Assembly (NCBI GenBank): GCA_949289445.1
Contig: CASEOD010000026.1
Coordinates: 1 to 38,131 of the forward strand
Length of the DNA stretch: 38,131 bases
From: an uncultured Eubacteriales bacterium
GTDB taxonomy: Bacteria > Bacillota > Clostridia > Peptostreptococcales > Anaerovoracaceae
Direction: 5' to 3'
The translations under genes and the position numbers were made by a program. Below the pieces are notes generated by a model. The model was given only the letters and a program-made list of their open reading frames with translations, was not told the DNA's origin and ran no database searches. Every line of letters starts with the position of its first letter. Positions within the stretch are counted from its first letter, which is position 1. This document shows, piece after piece, positions 1 through 7,667 of the stretch.

Positions 1-464
1 GCCACACATGCATCGTTGGCACTGACAATAGCAATTCCTTCGAGAAGCTCTTCCAGGGTATGGACCTCGCCGACTTCCATGTACATCTGGCTGCCTCCCA
101 TAGATGCTGCCCGTTCAGAAATAGTCACCTGATCAGACAGCTTTGCTTTCCCGTCATCAATAGCCTCCAAAACCAGCAGCATGGTCATCACCTTGGTCAC
201 GGAAGCAGGCGGCAGTTCCTTATGCGAATTCTGCTCATAGATCACGGTCCCGGTATCAGCATCAATGAGCACTGCCCCCTTTACATCCAGATTGAGGCCG
301 GCCTTTTTCTGCTCGTCTGACGGTGCTCCCGCGCTGGTCAGACTGTCAGACACCGTTTCCAGAACTACCGGCTCCTGAGGATTGGAATAATATTTTACGC
401 CCATGATACCGCAAAAGGATAGAATGCAGGCAAGACAAATCAGCTTTCTGATATTCTTTCTCAA
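1..464 (-). CDS. D-alanyl-D-alanine carboxypeptidase (PBP5/DacF-like, S11 family), N-terminal part
   Basis: The gene is cut by the window edge, leaving 154 residues. The product should trim the terminal D-alanine from peptidoglycan stem peptides outside the membrane. A basic start followed by a hydrophobic stretch at about residues 7-25 looks like a signal peptide. Two of the three penicilloyl serine transferase motifs are visible: SVTK at about 88-91, holding the nucleophilic serine, and S-A-N at about 148-150. The third, KTG, would lie beyond the edge. No ATG fits. A TTG at 464 (or 467) follows an AGAGGGG ribosome binding site, and a promoter lies just upstream at 494-521. The family assignment is firm; the exact paralogue (DacA, DacB or DacF) cannot be told from this portion. 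Confidence 0.88.
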   Translation of the reverse strand, partial: MRKNIRKLICLACILSFCGIMGVKYYSNPQEPVVLETVSDSLTSAGAPSDEQKKAGLNLDVKGAVLIDADTGTVIYEQNSHKELPPASVTKVMTMLLVLEAIDDGKAKLSDQVTISERAASMGGSQMYMEVGEVHTLEELLEGIAIVSANDACV

Positions 465-795
465 CAAAAACACCCCTCTCATTCTCTAGAAATATATTAC
501 GAGATGAGGAGAATATGACAAAAATCGAGGTTTGTTCAACCCAGATATCTCTCTTACTATTTGTCGTGAAACAGCGTTCAAACTTATACCATTCACTTAA
601 ATACAAAATCGCACATCTTTTTATGAAATCTTTTCTGTACTATAGTTTTTCTCTCGATATTACGATATAATAGCATAAAGCCTTGGAAAATTCTCTCAGG
701 TATCGAATTTCTCAAAATAAGAAAAAAGCATTTTTCAAATGGTCTTATGCATGTCTCTCAAATTGGAATTCTAAAATTCAATGGGGTGAAAACTA
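465..795. other. A/T-rich divergent intergenic region
   Basis: This 331-bp gap separates the carboxypeptidase and GNAT genes. It holds the carboxypeptidase promoter on the minus strand and, on the plus strand, a perfect TATAAT at 666-671 without a convincing -35 box. Short ORFs here have no plausible ribosome binding sites or recognisable sequence. I see no other structure. Confidence 0.6.
494..521 (-). promoter_or_regulatory. Promoter of the carboxypeptidase gene
   Basis: On the minus strand a TTGTCA -35 box (516-521) and a TAATAT -10 box (494-499) are separated by 16 bp. They lie 30 bp above the TTG start, which suits a short leader carrying the AGAGGGG ribosome binding site. Confidence 0.6.
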
Positions 796-1290
796 ATGAA
801 TATACAAATCAGGCGATGCGAAATTACAGATACAAAGGCAATTCATGAATTAAACGCCAGAGAACTGGGATATAATTATTCAGAGGATAAGACCAGGGAT
901 AACCTGGCAAAACTTCTTGAAAGCAGCAGAGACAGAATCTATGTCGCCCAAATAAATGGCAATGTAGTTGGATACGTTCACGCCAATGACTATGATCTGA
1001 TCTACGCATCCCATATGAAAAACATCATGGGTATTGCCGTCTCAAACAGTTTTCAGAAAATGGGAATCGGTAAAGCATTATTAACTGCAGTTGAACATTG
1101 GGCTAAAAATACCGGCGCATGTGGAGTTCGGTTAGTTTCCGGCGCAGCAAGAACCGATGCACACCGGTTCTATCATCAATGTGGATATACAGGAGATAAG
1201 AAACAAATCAATTTAAAAAAACTCTTTATCAATAGCAGTCAAAAAAACTCCGAAAACTCAGATGTCAATTTTGTTGAAATCCAAACATAA
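796..1290 (+). CDS. GNAT-family N-acetyltransferase
   Basis: This 164-residue protein probably transfers an acetyl group from acetyl-CoA to an amine; the substrate is unknown. The acetyl-CoA pyrophosphate loop is visible as Q-x-x-G-I-G at residues 87-92, preceded by the usual beta strand (IMGIAVSNSF). A C-terminal HRFYHQCGY stretch matches the family's motif B. The ATG follows a GGGGTG ribosome binding site. A hairpin terminator stands directly downstream, so this is a single-gene unit. Its coding sequence is clearly richer in A and T than the genes on either side, especially in the last 100 bp, where the tail is Lys/Asn/Ser-rich and lacks domain character. That suggests recent acquisition. 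Confidence 0.85.
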   Translation: MNIQIRRCEITDTKAIHELNARELGYNYSEDKTRDNLAKLLESSRDRIYVAQINGNVVGYVHANDYDLIYASHMKNIMGIAVSNSFQKMGIGKALLTAVEHWAKNTGACGVRLVSGAARTDAHRFYHQCGYTGDKKQINLKKLFINSSQKNSENSDVNFVEIQT

Positions 1291-1296
1291 CTTCCT

Positions 1297-1318
1297 GCCG
1301 CGATGCGGCGTTTTTCTT
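1297..1318 (+). terminator. Rho-independent terminator after the GNAT gene
   Basis: A 5-bp G/C stem (GCCGC at 1297-1301, GCGGC at 1305-1309) with a GAT loop is followed by a T-rich run. It begins 7 bp after the stop codon. Confidence 0.8.
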
Positions 1319-1470
1319 ATAAAGAATCCTGCGAATTTCGATCGTTACACGGCAATAAGACGGGAGTGAAGACAAAACCCCGGACTAAATGAAGATGTGA
1401 GACGTCTCCTTTATTTTGATGATTTTGCGACACTCCCTATCTTTATTTCAGGTTAACGCTGTATCCATTT

Positions 1471-2613
1471 CTACAGCTTTTCCATCACGTAATCGGCAAA
1501 CTCTCTGCAGGTTGCACCATCTGCAAACCCGGTCACCACAACCCGTTTCTCTTTTTCAGTGCATTCTGTCAGAGCCGCCGCCAGCTTATCTGCTTTCTGA
1601 GAAAGTCCTATATGACGGAGCATCATTTCCGTTGCCTTAAAAATGCTGGACGGATTTGCATAGTCGGCAAGTCCTTCTTCAATCATCCTCGGCGCACTGC
1701 CGTGAATGGCCTCAAACATAGCGTACTGATCTCCCATGTTTGCACTGCCTGCGGTTCCCACACCGCCCTGAATCTCTGCAGCTTCATCGGTGATGATATC
1801 GCCGTAGAGGTTCGGCAGGACAAACACCTGGAACTGATTTCTGATATCCTTGTTAACCAGGTTTGCCGTCATGATGTCAATATACCAGTCGTCGGCCTTG
1901 ATATTCGGGTACAGAGCCGCTACCTCGTGACAGATTCGGGTAAAATTGCCGTCGGTTTTCTTCATGATATTCGCTTTGGTGACAATAGCAACGCGATCTT
2001 TTCCGTTAGCCGCCGCGTATTCAAAGGCAACCCTTGCAATTCTGCGGGTTCCCGCTTCCGTGGTCACCTTGAAATCCATAGACAGTTTACCGGGTATTTC
2101 CACCCCACGACTTCCCAGAACATACTCGCCCTCAGTGTTTTCTCTGTAAAAAATCCAGTCGATTCCTTCTTCGGGCACCTGTACAGGACGCACGTTGGCA
2201 TACAGATCCAGTTCTCTGCGCAAGGTCACATTGGCGCTTTCCAGACTGCCTCCCTTCGGTGTCGTCGTTGGGCCCTTCAGCAGTACGTCACATGCCTTAA
2301 TCTCAGTCAGCACGTCTTCCGGCACGGCCTTACCCAGAGCCAGTCTGTTTTCAATGGTCAGCCCCTCGATTCTGCGAAGCTCCACCCTGCCGCTTTCCAG
2401 CTCTTCCGCCAGAACCTTGCGGAGCAGTCTTTCCGCCTGCTCCATAATAATTGGGCCGATGCCGTCGCCACCGACAATCCCGATAACGATTTTGTCCATC
2501 GCCTTAAAATCCTTCGGCGTTGCGCCCATCTCCATTTTTTCCTGACGCGCCAGTTGTTCTTCTATCAAAGCGCGAAACTGCTCGCACGCTTTTTCAATGT
2601 ATTCGTTTGCCAT
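1471..2613 (-). CDS. icd: Isocitrate/isopropylmalate-family dehydrogenase, probably NAD(P)-dependent isocitrate dehydrogenase
   Basis: This 380-residue beta-decarboxylating dehydrogenase should oxidise isocitrate to 2-oxoglutarate. Family motifs run in order: GDGIGP at 49-54, LLKGPTTTP near 111-119, the substrate loop S-x-N-x-x-L-R at 126-132, YRENTEGEY at 156-164, a lysine in TKANIMKKTDG near 212, and LYGDIITDEAAE. About 40 extra residues precede the dehydrogenase fold. It starts 1 bp after the aconitase stop, so it is last in the citrate synthase operon. The serine and asparagine of the substrate loop fit isocitrate binding better than isopropylmalate. The operon context supports this, although the family alone would allow 3-isopropylmalate or homoisocitrate dehydrogenase. 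Confidence 0.9.
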   Translation of the reverse strand: MANEYIEKACEQFRALIEEQLARQEKMEMGATPKDFKAMDKIVIGIVGGDGIGPIIMEQAERLLRKVLAEELESGRVELRRIEGLTIENRLALGKAVPEDVLTEIKACDVLLKGPTTTPKGGSLESANVTLRRELDLYANVRPVQVPEEGIDWIFYRENTEGEYVLGSRGVEIPGKLSMDFKVTTEAGTRRIARVAFEYAAANGKDRVAIVTKANIMKKTDGNFTRICHEVAALYPNIKADDWYIDIMTANLVNKDIRNQFQVFVLPNLYGDIITDEAAEIQGGVGTAGSANMGDQYAMFEAIHGSAPRMIEEGLADYANPSSIFKATEMMLRHIGLSQKADKLAAALTECTEKEKRVVVTGFADGATCREFADYVMEKL

Positions 2614-2614
2614 G

Positions 2615-4546
2615 TTAGTTTCCTGCCTTTGCTACATATTTCAAAAGGCTTCCCGCCTTTAAGATTTCTTTCTGTCTCTCTGTAAAGCTGCATACCAGCA
2701 CAAAGCTTTCACCTGTGGTCAGATCCTTCATAGTGATTTCTCCCCGATCCATGCCTGCATAAATGTCAGTCAGCTCGAGTTCATCACCCTGATTTACCCG
2801 GTCGTAGTCTGCCGGTTCCTTAAAAGTAAGGGGCATAATTCCCGCGTTGATCAGATTTGCCACATGAATTCTGGCAAAACTCTTGGTCACTACTGCCCTT
2901 ACTCCAAGATACAGTGGCACAAGAGCAGCATGCTCTCTGGATGAGCCCTGTCCGTAATTGTTGCCGCCCACAATGATGCTGATGCCGGCCTCCTTTGCTC
3001 TCTGAGGGAAAGTTTCGTCACATACACCGAAACAGAACTGTGACAGATGTGGAATATTAGACCGGTAAGGCAGAATTTTCGAGCCAGCAGGCATGATGTG
3101 GTCTGTCGTGATATTATCACCCACTTTCAGCACCAGAGGGGCTTTCAGCACATCTTCCTGAGGTCTGCTGTCCGGGAACGGCTTAATATTCGGTCCTCTG
3201 AGTATCGGAAGATCTTTTGCCTCTTCCTCAGACGCAGGCGGGATAATCGCACTGTCATCAATTTTGAATGCTTCCGGCATCGTAACCTCCGGCATCTCAC
3301 CAAGCAGCATCGGATCTGTAATTTCTCCTGTCAAAGCTGCCGCCACCGCGGTTTCCGGAGAAACCAGATAAACCTGGCCGTCTGCTGTTCCGGATCTTCC
3401 CTCAAAATTTCTGTTAAAGGTTCGTAAAGACACACCGCCTGAATTTGGAGAAAATCCCATACCGATACACGGACCACAGGCACATTCCAGCACCCTTGCC
3501 CCGCTTGCCAGAATGTCGGACAGAGCGCCGCAGTCTGCAAGCATGGACAGAACCTGCTTGGAACCCGGTGAAATAGACAGACTGACAGAAGGCTTAATGG
3601 TTTTTCCCTTCAAAAGAGCTGCGACCTTCAGCATGTCAAACAGTGATGAATTGGTGCAGGACCCGATGCAGACCTGATCTACCTTAGTACCTTTCAGGCT
3701 GTCTACGGCAACCACATTGTCGGGGCTGTGCGGACATGCAATCATCGGCTTCAGTTCACTGAGATTGATGTCGATGACCTTATCGTAGACTGCATCTTCA
3801 TCACTTTTCAGCTCCCGGTAATCTTCTTCCCTTCCCTCGGCGGCAAGAAAAGCTCTCGTTACCTCGTCGGACGGAAAGATAGACGTAGTGGCACCCAGCT
3901 CAGTTCCCATGTTAGTGATAGTAGCTCTTTCCGGTACAGACAATGTCTCAATCCCCGGACCGCCCCATTCGATAATGGCGCCTACTCCTCCCTTTACAGA
4001 CAAAATCCGCAGAATTTCCAGACTGACGTCCTTAGCTGTAACAAAATCTCTCAGTTTTCCTGTCAGATTTACTTTATACATTTTAGGCATCGTGATATAG
4101 TACGCACCGCCGCCCATGGCCACAGTTACATCCAGACCACCGGCTCCCATGGCCAGCATGCCGATGCCGCCGCCTGTCGGTGTATGGCTGTCAGAACCGA
4201 TCAGTGTTTTCCCCGGTTTACCGAACCTCTCCAAATGAACCTGATGGCAGATACCGTTGCCCGGTCTTGAAAAATACAGACCGTATTTTTTTGCCATAGA
4301 CTGAATGAATCTATGGTCGTCAGCATTCTCAAATCCTGACTGCAGTGTATTGTGATCTATGTACGCAACGGAAAGCTCTGTTCTGACACGAGGTATCCCC
4401 ATAGTCTCAAATTCCAGATAAGCCATTGTACCGGTTGCGTCCTGTGTCAGCGTCTGATCGATCTTCAGGGCAATTTCACTGCCCGGCGTCATGTCTCCGC
4501 TGATTAAATGCTCTTTAATGATCTTTTGTGCTATCGTCAGTCCCAT
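2615..4546 (-). CDS. Aconitate hydratase (single-chain aconitase)
   Basis: This 643-residue cytoplasmic iron-sulphur enzyme interconverts citrate and isocitrate. Cysteines in SCTNSS (about 297) and C-x-x-C within CACGPCIG (about 357 and 360) are the expected [4Fe-4S] ligands. The swivel domain carries NNYGQGSSREHAAL near 529-542. The length suits the compact bacterial aconitases rather than the roughly 900-residue AcnA. The ATG at 4546 is preferred because GGAGGG stands 12 bp upstream and the conserved MGLTIAQKI begins there; the frame stays open 12 codons further to 4582. The start lies inside the end of the upstream regulator gene, a 32-bp overlap, and the stop is 1 bp from the isocitrate dehydrogenase start. 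Homoaconitase is a less likely alternative. Confidence 0.92.
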   Translation of the reverse strand: MGLTIAQKIIKEHLISGDMTPGSEIALKIDQTLTQDATGTMAYLEFETMGIPRVRTELSVAYIDHNTLQSGFENADDHRFIQSMAKKYGLYFSRPGNGICHQVHLERFGKPGKTLIGSDSHTPTGGGIGMLAMGAGGLDVTVAMGGGAYYITMPKMYKVNLTGKLRDFVTAKDVSLEILRILSVKGGVGAIIEWGGPGIETLSVPERATITNMGTELGATTSIFPSDEVTRAFLAAEGREEDYRELKSDEDAVYDKVIDINLSELKPMIACPHSPDNVVAVDSLKGTKVDQVCIGSCTNSSLFDMLKVAALLKGKTIKPSVSLSISPGSKQVLSMLADCGALSDILASGARVLECACGPCIGMGFSPNSGGVSLRTFNRNFEGRSGTADGQVYLVSPETAVAAALTGEITDPMLLGEMPEVTMPEAFKIDDSAIIPPASEEEAKDLPILRGPNIKPFPDSRPQEDVLKAPLVLKVGDNITTDHIMPAGSKILPYRSNIPHLSQFCFGVCDETFPQRAKEAGISIIVGGNNYGQGSSREHAALVPLYLGVRAVVTKSFARIHVANLINAGIMPLTFKEPADYDRVNQGDELELTDIYAGMDRGEITMKDLTTGESFVLVCSFTERQKEILKAGSLLKYVAKAGN

Positions 4547-5192
4547 ATTGTTCGCTTCCCTCCATAATACTGTTATATGCATGATCGATATGAATCAGCA
4601 TGATCGTCTCCAGCTTGTCAATATCTTTTTCTGCAATGGCATCATAGATTGCTCTGTGTTCCGCCACAGAATCCACAATTCTATGAGGTCTTTCCAGTGA
4701 GATTCTTCTGAACTTCATCATCTTGTGATGTATCGGCGACATAATCGTCTCAAAAGTAGTGCTGCCGCATTCACTGTAGATAATATCGTGAAACTCTGTA
4801 TCCAGATCTCTTACCTTGTAAACGTCGCCTTTCTGCGCATAGAATTCCTGCTGTTCCACATTATCCTTCAGTGCAGTAAGACCCTGCTCGCTGATGTTTT
4901 CAGCAGCTCTTCTGGTGGCAATCACTTCCAACCTGCGTTTTACTTCAAAAAGATCTTTTACATCATTTTCTGATACGCCTACCACTACAGTTCCCATAGG
5001 AGAATCTTTGATCAGACGTTCATGTTCCAGCTTGGCCAGTGCCTCTCTGATTGGAGTTCTGCTGACTCCCAGCTCTTCAGAGAGTCTGCTCTCACTGATC
5101 ACTTCACCTGCCGCATAATTACCGCAGAGAATATTGTATTCCAACTGTTCATACACCTGGTTTGCCAGGGAAATGGTCTTATATTCTATCAT
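4515..5192 (-). CDS. GntR-family transcriptional regulator, FCD (FadR/VanR-like) subfamily
   Basis: This 225-residue DNA-binding protein has an N-terminal winged helix at about residues 8-75, with the recognition region in ESRLSEELGVSRTPIREALAKLE. An all-helical FCD effector domain follows, with metal-site-like histidines in FHDIIY and AEHRAIYDAI. FCD domains usually bind small carboxylates; citrate or a related acid is my inference. The gene sits inside the operon it probably controls, 12 bp after citrate synthase and overlapping aconitase by 32 bp. Two TTGT-N2-ACAA palindromes at the operon promoter (6696-6707 and 6749-6758) fit the known FCD site, so autoregulation is likely. Confidence 0.92.
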   Translation of the reverse strand: MIEYKTISLANQVYEQLEYNILCGNYAAGEVISESRLSEELGVSRTPIREALAKLEHERLIKDSPMGTVVVGVSENDVKDLFEVKRRLEVIATRRAAENISEQGLTALKDNVEQQEFYAQKGDVYKVRDLDTEFHDIIYSECGSTTFETIMSPIHHKMMKFRRISLERPHRIVDSVAEHRAIYDAIAEKDIDKLETIMLIHIDHAYNSIMEGSEQYGTDDSTKDH

Positions 5193-5204
5193 GGTTTTGC
5201 TCCT

Positions 5205-6575
5205 TTATTCCTTGCTGATATCGGTCAGCTCTCTGATCTTTTCTTCCAGTTCTCTGTTGGAAAGACTGGTGGTTCTGCCGTCAGCATACATCTCGTCAAC
5301 CCATTCTTTCATCTTCACGACAAGCGGTGAATCCTTGGAAACTTTTGCGTCTTCATCAAGTCCGTAATGCTCGTTGATCCAGTAGGCGATACCCGCAAGA
5401 CCGCTGGTCTTGCTGACGCTGACACCCGGCGCCACATTCAGCAGTTTTTTCGTGTCAAAGATATTATATATTTCTTCGTCTTTCATCAGACCGTCAGCGT
5501 GAATCCCTGCCTTGGTCACATTAAAGTTTTCTCCCACAAAAGGTGTCATCGGCGGAATATCATATCCCATTTTATCTCTGAAGTAGCGTCCAATCTCTGT
5601 AATCGCTGTCGGGTCCATGCCGTCCAGAGAGCCTTTCAGGGATGCGTATTCAAAAACCATAGCCTCAAGAGGCACATTCCCTGTACGTTCACCGATTCCA
5701 AGGAGAGAACAGTTTACGGCACAGGCTCCGTAAAGCCATGCAGTAGATGCATTGGCAACAGATTTGTAGAAATCGTTATGCCCGTGCCATTCCAGCATTT
5801 CGCTCGGTACACCGGAATAATGCTGCAGACCGTAAATGATACCGCCCACACTTCGAGGAAGTGCGGCTCCGTTATACGGAACACCATAGCCCATGGTATC
5901 ACATGCCCGGATTTTTACCGGCACGCCTGCCTCTTTAGAGAGGCTCATGATTTCATTGACAAACGGTACGACAAATCCATAGAAATCCGCTCTGGTAATG
6001 TCCTCCAGATGACATCTGGGAACTACTCCCTCTTCAAAGGCATCTCTGATAGTTTCCAGGTAATAGTCGACAGCCTGTCTTCTGGTCATGTTCATCTTCT
6101 TGAAAATGTGGTAATCGCTGCAGGAAACCAGAATTCCGGTCTCCTTGATCCCCAGTTCTTTAACCAGACGAAAATCTTCTTTTTTAGCGCGGATCCATGT
6201 GGTGATCTCCGGAAAGCGCAGTCCCAGTTCCATGCACTTTTCCACTGCTTCTCTGTCCTTCTTCGTATAGATAAAAAATTCTGACTGGCGAATCAGACCG
6301 TATGGACCGCCCAGCCGGGACATCAGCTTATACAGATCTACGATCTGCTCCACTGTATACGGCGCCATGGACTGCTGTCCGTCTCTGAAGGAAGTATCTG
6401 TTATCCAGATATCCGTCGGCATGTTCATCGGCACTCTTCTGTGGTTGAATACTACCTTGGGAACCTCGGCATAGTTGTACATATCCCTGTAGAGATTCGG
6501 CTCAGGAATGTCCTGAAGCGTATATTTATAGCTCGGCTGCTCCAGCAGATTTGACTTTTTGGATATCTCTATCAT
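5205..6575 (-). CDS. Re-citrate synthase (homocitrate/isopropylmalate synthase fold)
   Basis: This 456-residue enzyme resembles the anaerobic Re-face citrate synthase first described in Clostridium kluyveri, which condenses acetyl-CoA with oxaloacetate and is unrelated to ordinary Si-type citrate synthase. It has the HMGL-like barrel: DTSFRDGQQS at 60-69 with the conserved Arg and Asp, and the metal-binding H-G-H-N-D at 264-268. A long N-terminal extension (residues 1-50) precedes the barrel, as in the Re-citrate synthases I know. AAGGAGG lies 7 bp before the ATG. The aconitase and isocitrate dehydrogenase genes downstream argue strongly for citrate rather than 2-isopropylmalate or homocitrate synthesis. 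It is first in the operon, behind a strong promoter. Confidence 0.9.
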   Translation of the reverse strand: MIEISKKSNLLEQPSYKYTLQDIPEPNLYRDMYNYAEVPKVVFNHRRVPMNMPTDIWITDTSFRDGQQSMAPYTVEQIVDLYKLMSRLGGPYGLIRQSEFFIYTKKDREAVEKCMELGLRFPEITTWIRAKKEDFRLVKELGIKETGILVSCSDYHIFKKMNMTRRQAVDYYLETIRDAFEEGVVPRCHLEDITRADFYGFVVPFVNEIMSLSKEAGVPVKIRACDTMGYGVPYNGAALPRSVGGIIYGLQHYSGVPSEMLEWHGHNDFYKSVANASTAWLYGACAVNCSLLGIGERTGNVPLEAMVFEYASLKGSLDGMDPTAITEIGRYFRDKMGYDIPPMTPFVGENFNVTKAGIHADGLMKDEEIYNIFDTKKLLNVAPGVSVSKTSGLAGIAYWINEHYGLDEDAKVSKDSPLVVKMKEWVDEMYADGRTTSLSNRELEEKIRELTDISKE

Positions 6576-6600
6576 AAATTACCTCCTTATTGATGTCCCG

Positions 6601-6650
6601 AAAAAAGAAACCCCGGCGCTTCTAAAGTTCTTAAATAAAGAATGCCGGAT
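6601..6650 (-). terminator. Attenuator-like hairpin in the citrate synthase leader
   Basis: Read on the minus strand, GCCGG/CCGGC arms (6613-6617 and 6644-6648) extend inward through TTCT/AGAA (6620-6623 and 6639-6642). They are followed by GGTTTCTTTTTT. The hairpin lies after the operon promoter and about 25 bp before the ribosome binding site, where an intrinsic terminator would stop transcription before the first gene. No T-box or known riboswitch sequence is visible around it. Confidence 0.5.
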
Positions 6651-6695
6651 CTGGTCTCTTCCATTTCACTTTATTCCGTTAACGTGCAAAACATC

Positions 6696-6707
6696 CTTGT
6701 ATACAAG
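6696..6707. promoter_or_regulatory. FCD/GntR operator, downstream copy
   Basis: CTTGTATACAAG is a perfect 12-bp palindrome that overlaps the last bases of the citrate synthase -10 box and covers the likely transcription start. It fits the T-x-GT...AC-x-A pattern bound by FadR/VanR-type GntR proteins. A repressor here would block initiation. Confidence 0.65.
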
Positions 6708-6734
6708 TATAATTGTTTCCATTTTGTTTGTCAA
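6706..6734 (-). promoter_or_regulatory. Promoter of the citrate synthase operon
   Basis: A consensus TTGACA -35 box (6729-6734) and a TATACT -10 box (6706-6711) are separated by 17 bp on the minus strand. Transcription would start near 6699, giving a leader of about 125 nt. Confidence 0.8.
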
Positions 6735-6748
6735 TAGAATTTGTATAA

Positions 6749-6758
6749 TTGTTTACAA
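6749..6758. promoter_or_regulatory. FCD/GntR operator, upstream copy
   Basis: TTGTTTACAA matches the TTGT-N2-ACAA layout of the palindrome at 6696-6707 and lies 15 bp above the -35 box. Two sites bracketing a promoter suit cooperative binding. It lies between the operon and the divergent channel gene and could affect either. Confidence 0.45.
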
Positions 6759-6828
6759 AATGTATCCATAATAGCTGTATACCGCCTGTCATATCTGTAT
6801 GTAGGGCTAAAAAGGTGAATATGATATT

Positions 6829-7575
6829 ATGAGAGAAAAAAATATACAAAGAAAAAATAGGCGGAAGAAGCTGTATGAACTGATCGAACCCGGACAAAAC
6901 GGCTGGAACTGTTATGACTGTTTCATGCTGACCGTCATTCTTGTCAGTCTCCTCCCTCTTTTCTTCAAGGGATTCGTTCCCGCCCTGCAAAAGGTGGATA
7001 GGGTTATAGGCTTCATATTTCTCACAGATTATCTGCTCCGCTTTCTTACTTCGGATCTGAAGCAGAACAGACCTTTGTTTTCTGCTTTACTCCACTATCC
7101 GTTTACACCCATGGCAATCGCCGATCTGCTGTCTCTGCTGCCTTCTTTCTTGCCTTCTTCAAGTTCTGCCTTCAGAGTTCTCAGACTCTTTCGCCTCATC
7201 AGAGTTCTCACTCTATTAAGACTTGTGAGACTCGGTCGTTATATTCCGGGCTTCCGCATAATCTCTGAAGTGCTGAGAACACAGGCAGTGCCTCTTCTTT
7301 CTGTCTTCGCAATGACCTGTGTCTATATTTTCCTCTGTGCAGTTCTCATTTTCAATCTGGAACCGGCTCCCTTTGCAGACTTTTGGGATGCTCTTTACTG
7401 GGCTGCCATTTCTGTCACGTCTGTGGGATACGGAGATATCTGTCCCGTCACGGCAGCCGGCAAGACTGTCGCAGCTCTGTCGTCTATCATAGGAATTGCG
7501 GTCATCGCTCTGCCTGCAGGCGTTATCACTGCAGGATATTTAAAAGTCAGAAACGAAAGAGATGAGAAAAAATAA
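6829..7575 (+). CDS. Voltage-gated potassium channel (Kv/KvAP-like, six membrane segments)
   Basis: This 248-residue membrane protein has the complete voltage-gated channel layout. S1-S3 are hydrophobic between about 30 and 105. S4, at about 115-138, carries arginines at roughly every third position (FRVLRLFRLIRVLTLLRLVRLGRY). The pore follows with the selectivity filter TSVGYGD at 197-203 and an S6 helix. The cytoplasmic tail is very short, with no RCK/TrkA-N or cyclic-nucleotide domain, so membrane voltage is the likely main gate. The ATG has a weak GGTG about 14 bp upstream. The gene is divergent from the citrate synthase operon and convergent with threonine synthase, so it probably forms its own unit. 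Confidence 0.9.
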   Translation: MREKNIQRKNRRKKLYELIEPGQNGWNCYDCFMLTVILVSLLPLFFKGFVPALQKVDRVIGFIFLTDYLLRFLTSDLKQNRPLFSALLHYPFTPMAIADLLSLLPSFLPSSSSAFRVLRLFRLIRVLTLLRLVRLGRYIPGFRIISEVLRTQAVPLLSVFAMTCVYIFLCAVLIFNLEPAPFADFWDALYWAAISVTSVGYGDICPVTAAGKTVAALSSIIGIAVIALPAGVITAGYLKVRNERDEKK

Positions 7576-7589
7576 GAATCATGGCTGAC

Positions 7590-7623
7590 AAAAAAATCCC
7601 GGAACGCAGGCACGTTCCGGGAT
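7590..7623 (-). terminator. Rho-independent terminator of thrC
   Basis: A perfect 11-bp stem (7596-7606 with 7613-7623) closes a 6-nt loop and is followed on the minus strand by seven T residues. The T-run is only on the minus-strand side, so it primarily serves thrC. The same stem may slow plus-strand transcription from the channel gene. Confidence 0.88.
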
Positions 7624-7667
7624 CTGTTCCAAATGAATATTAAATTTTTCCTGAATCCTTTCGGAAA

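Noticed and set aside
1612-2685. Long plus-strand open frame opposite isocitrate dehydrogenase
   Set aside because: It lacks a ribosome binding site and family resemblance. The minus-strand gene has all dehydrogenase motifs, so this is a shadow.
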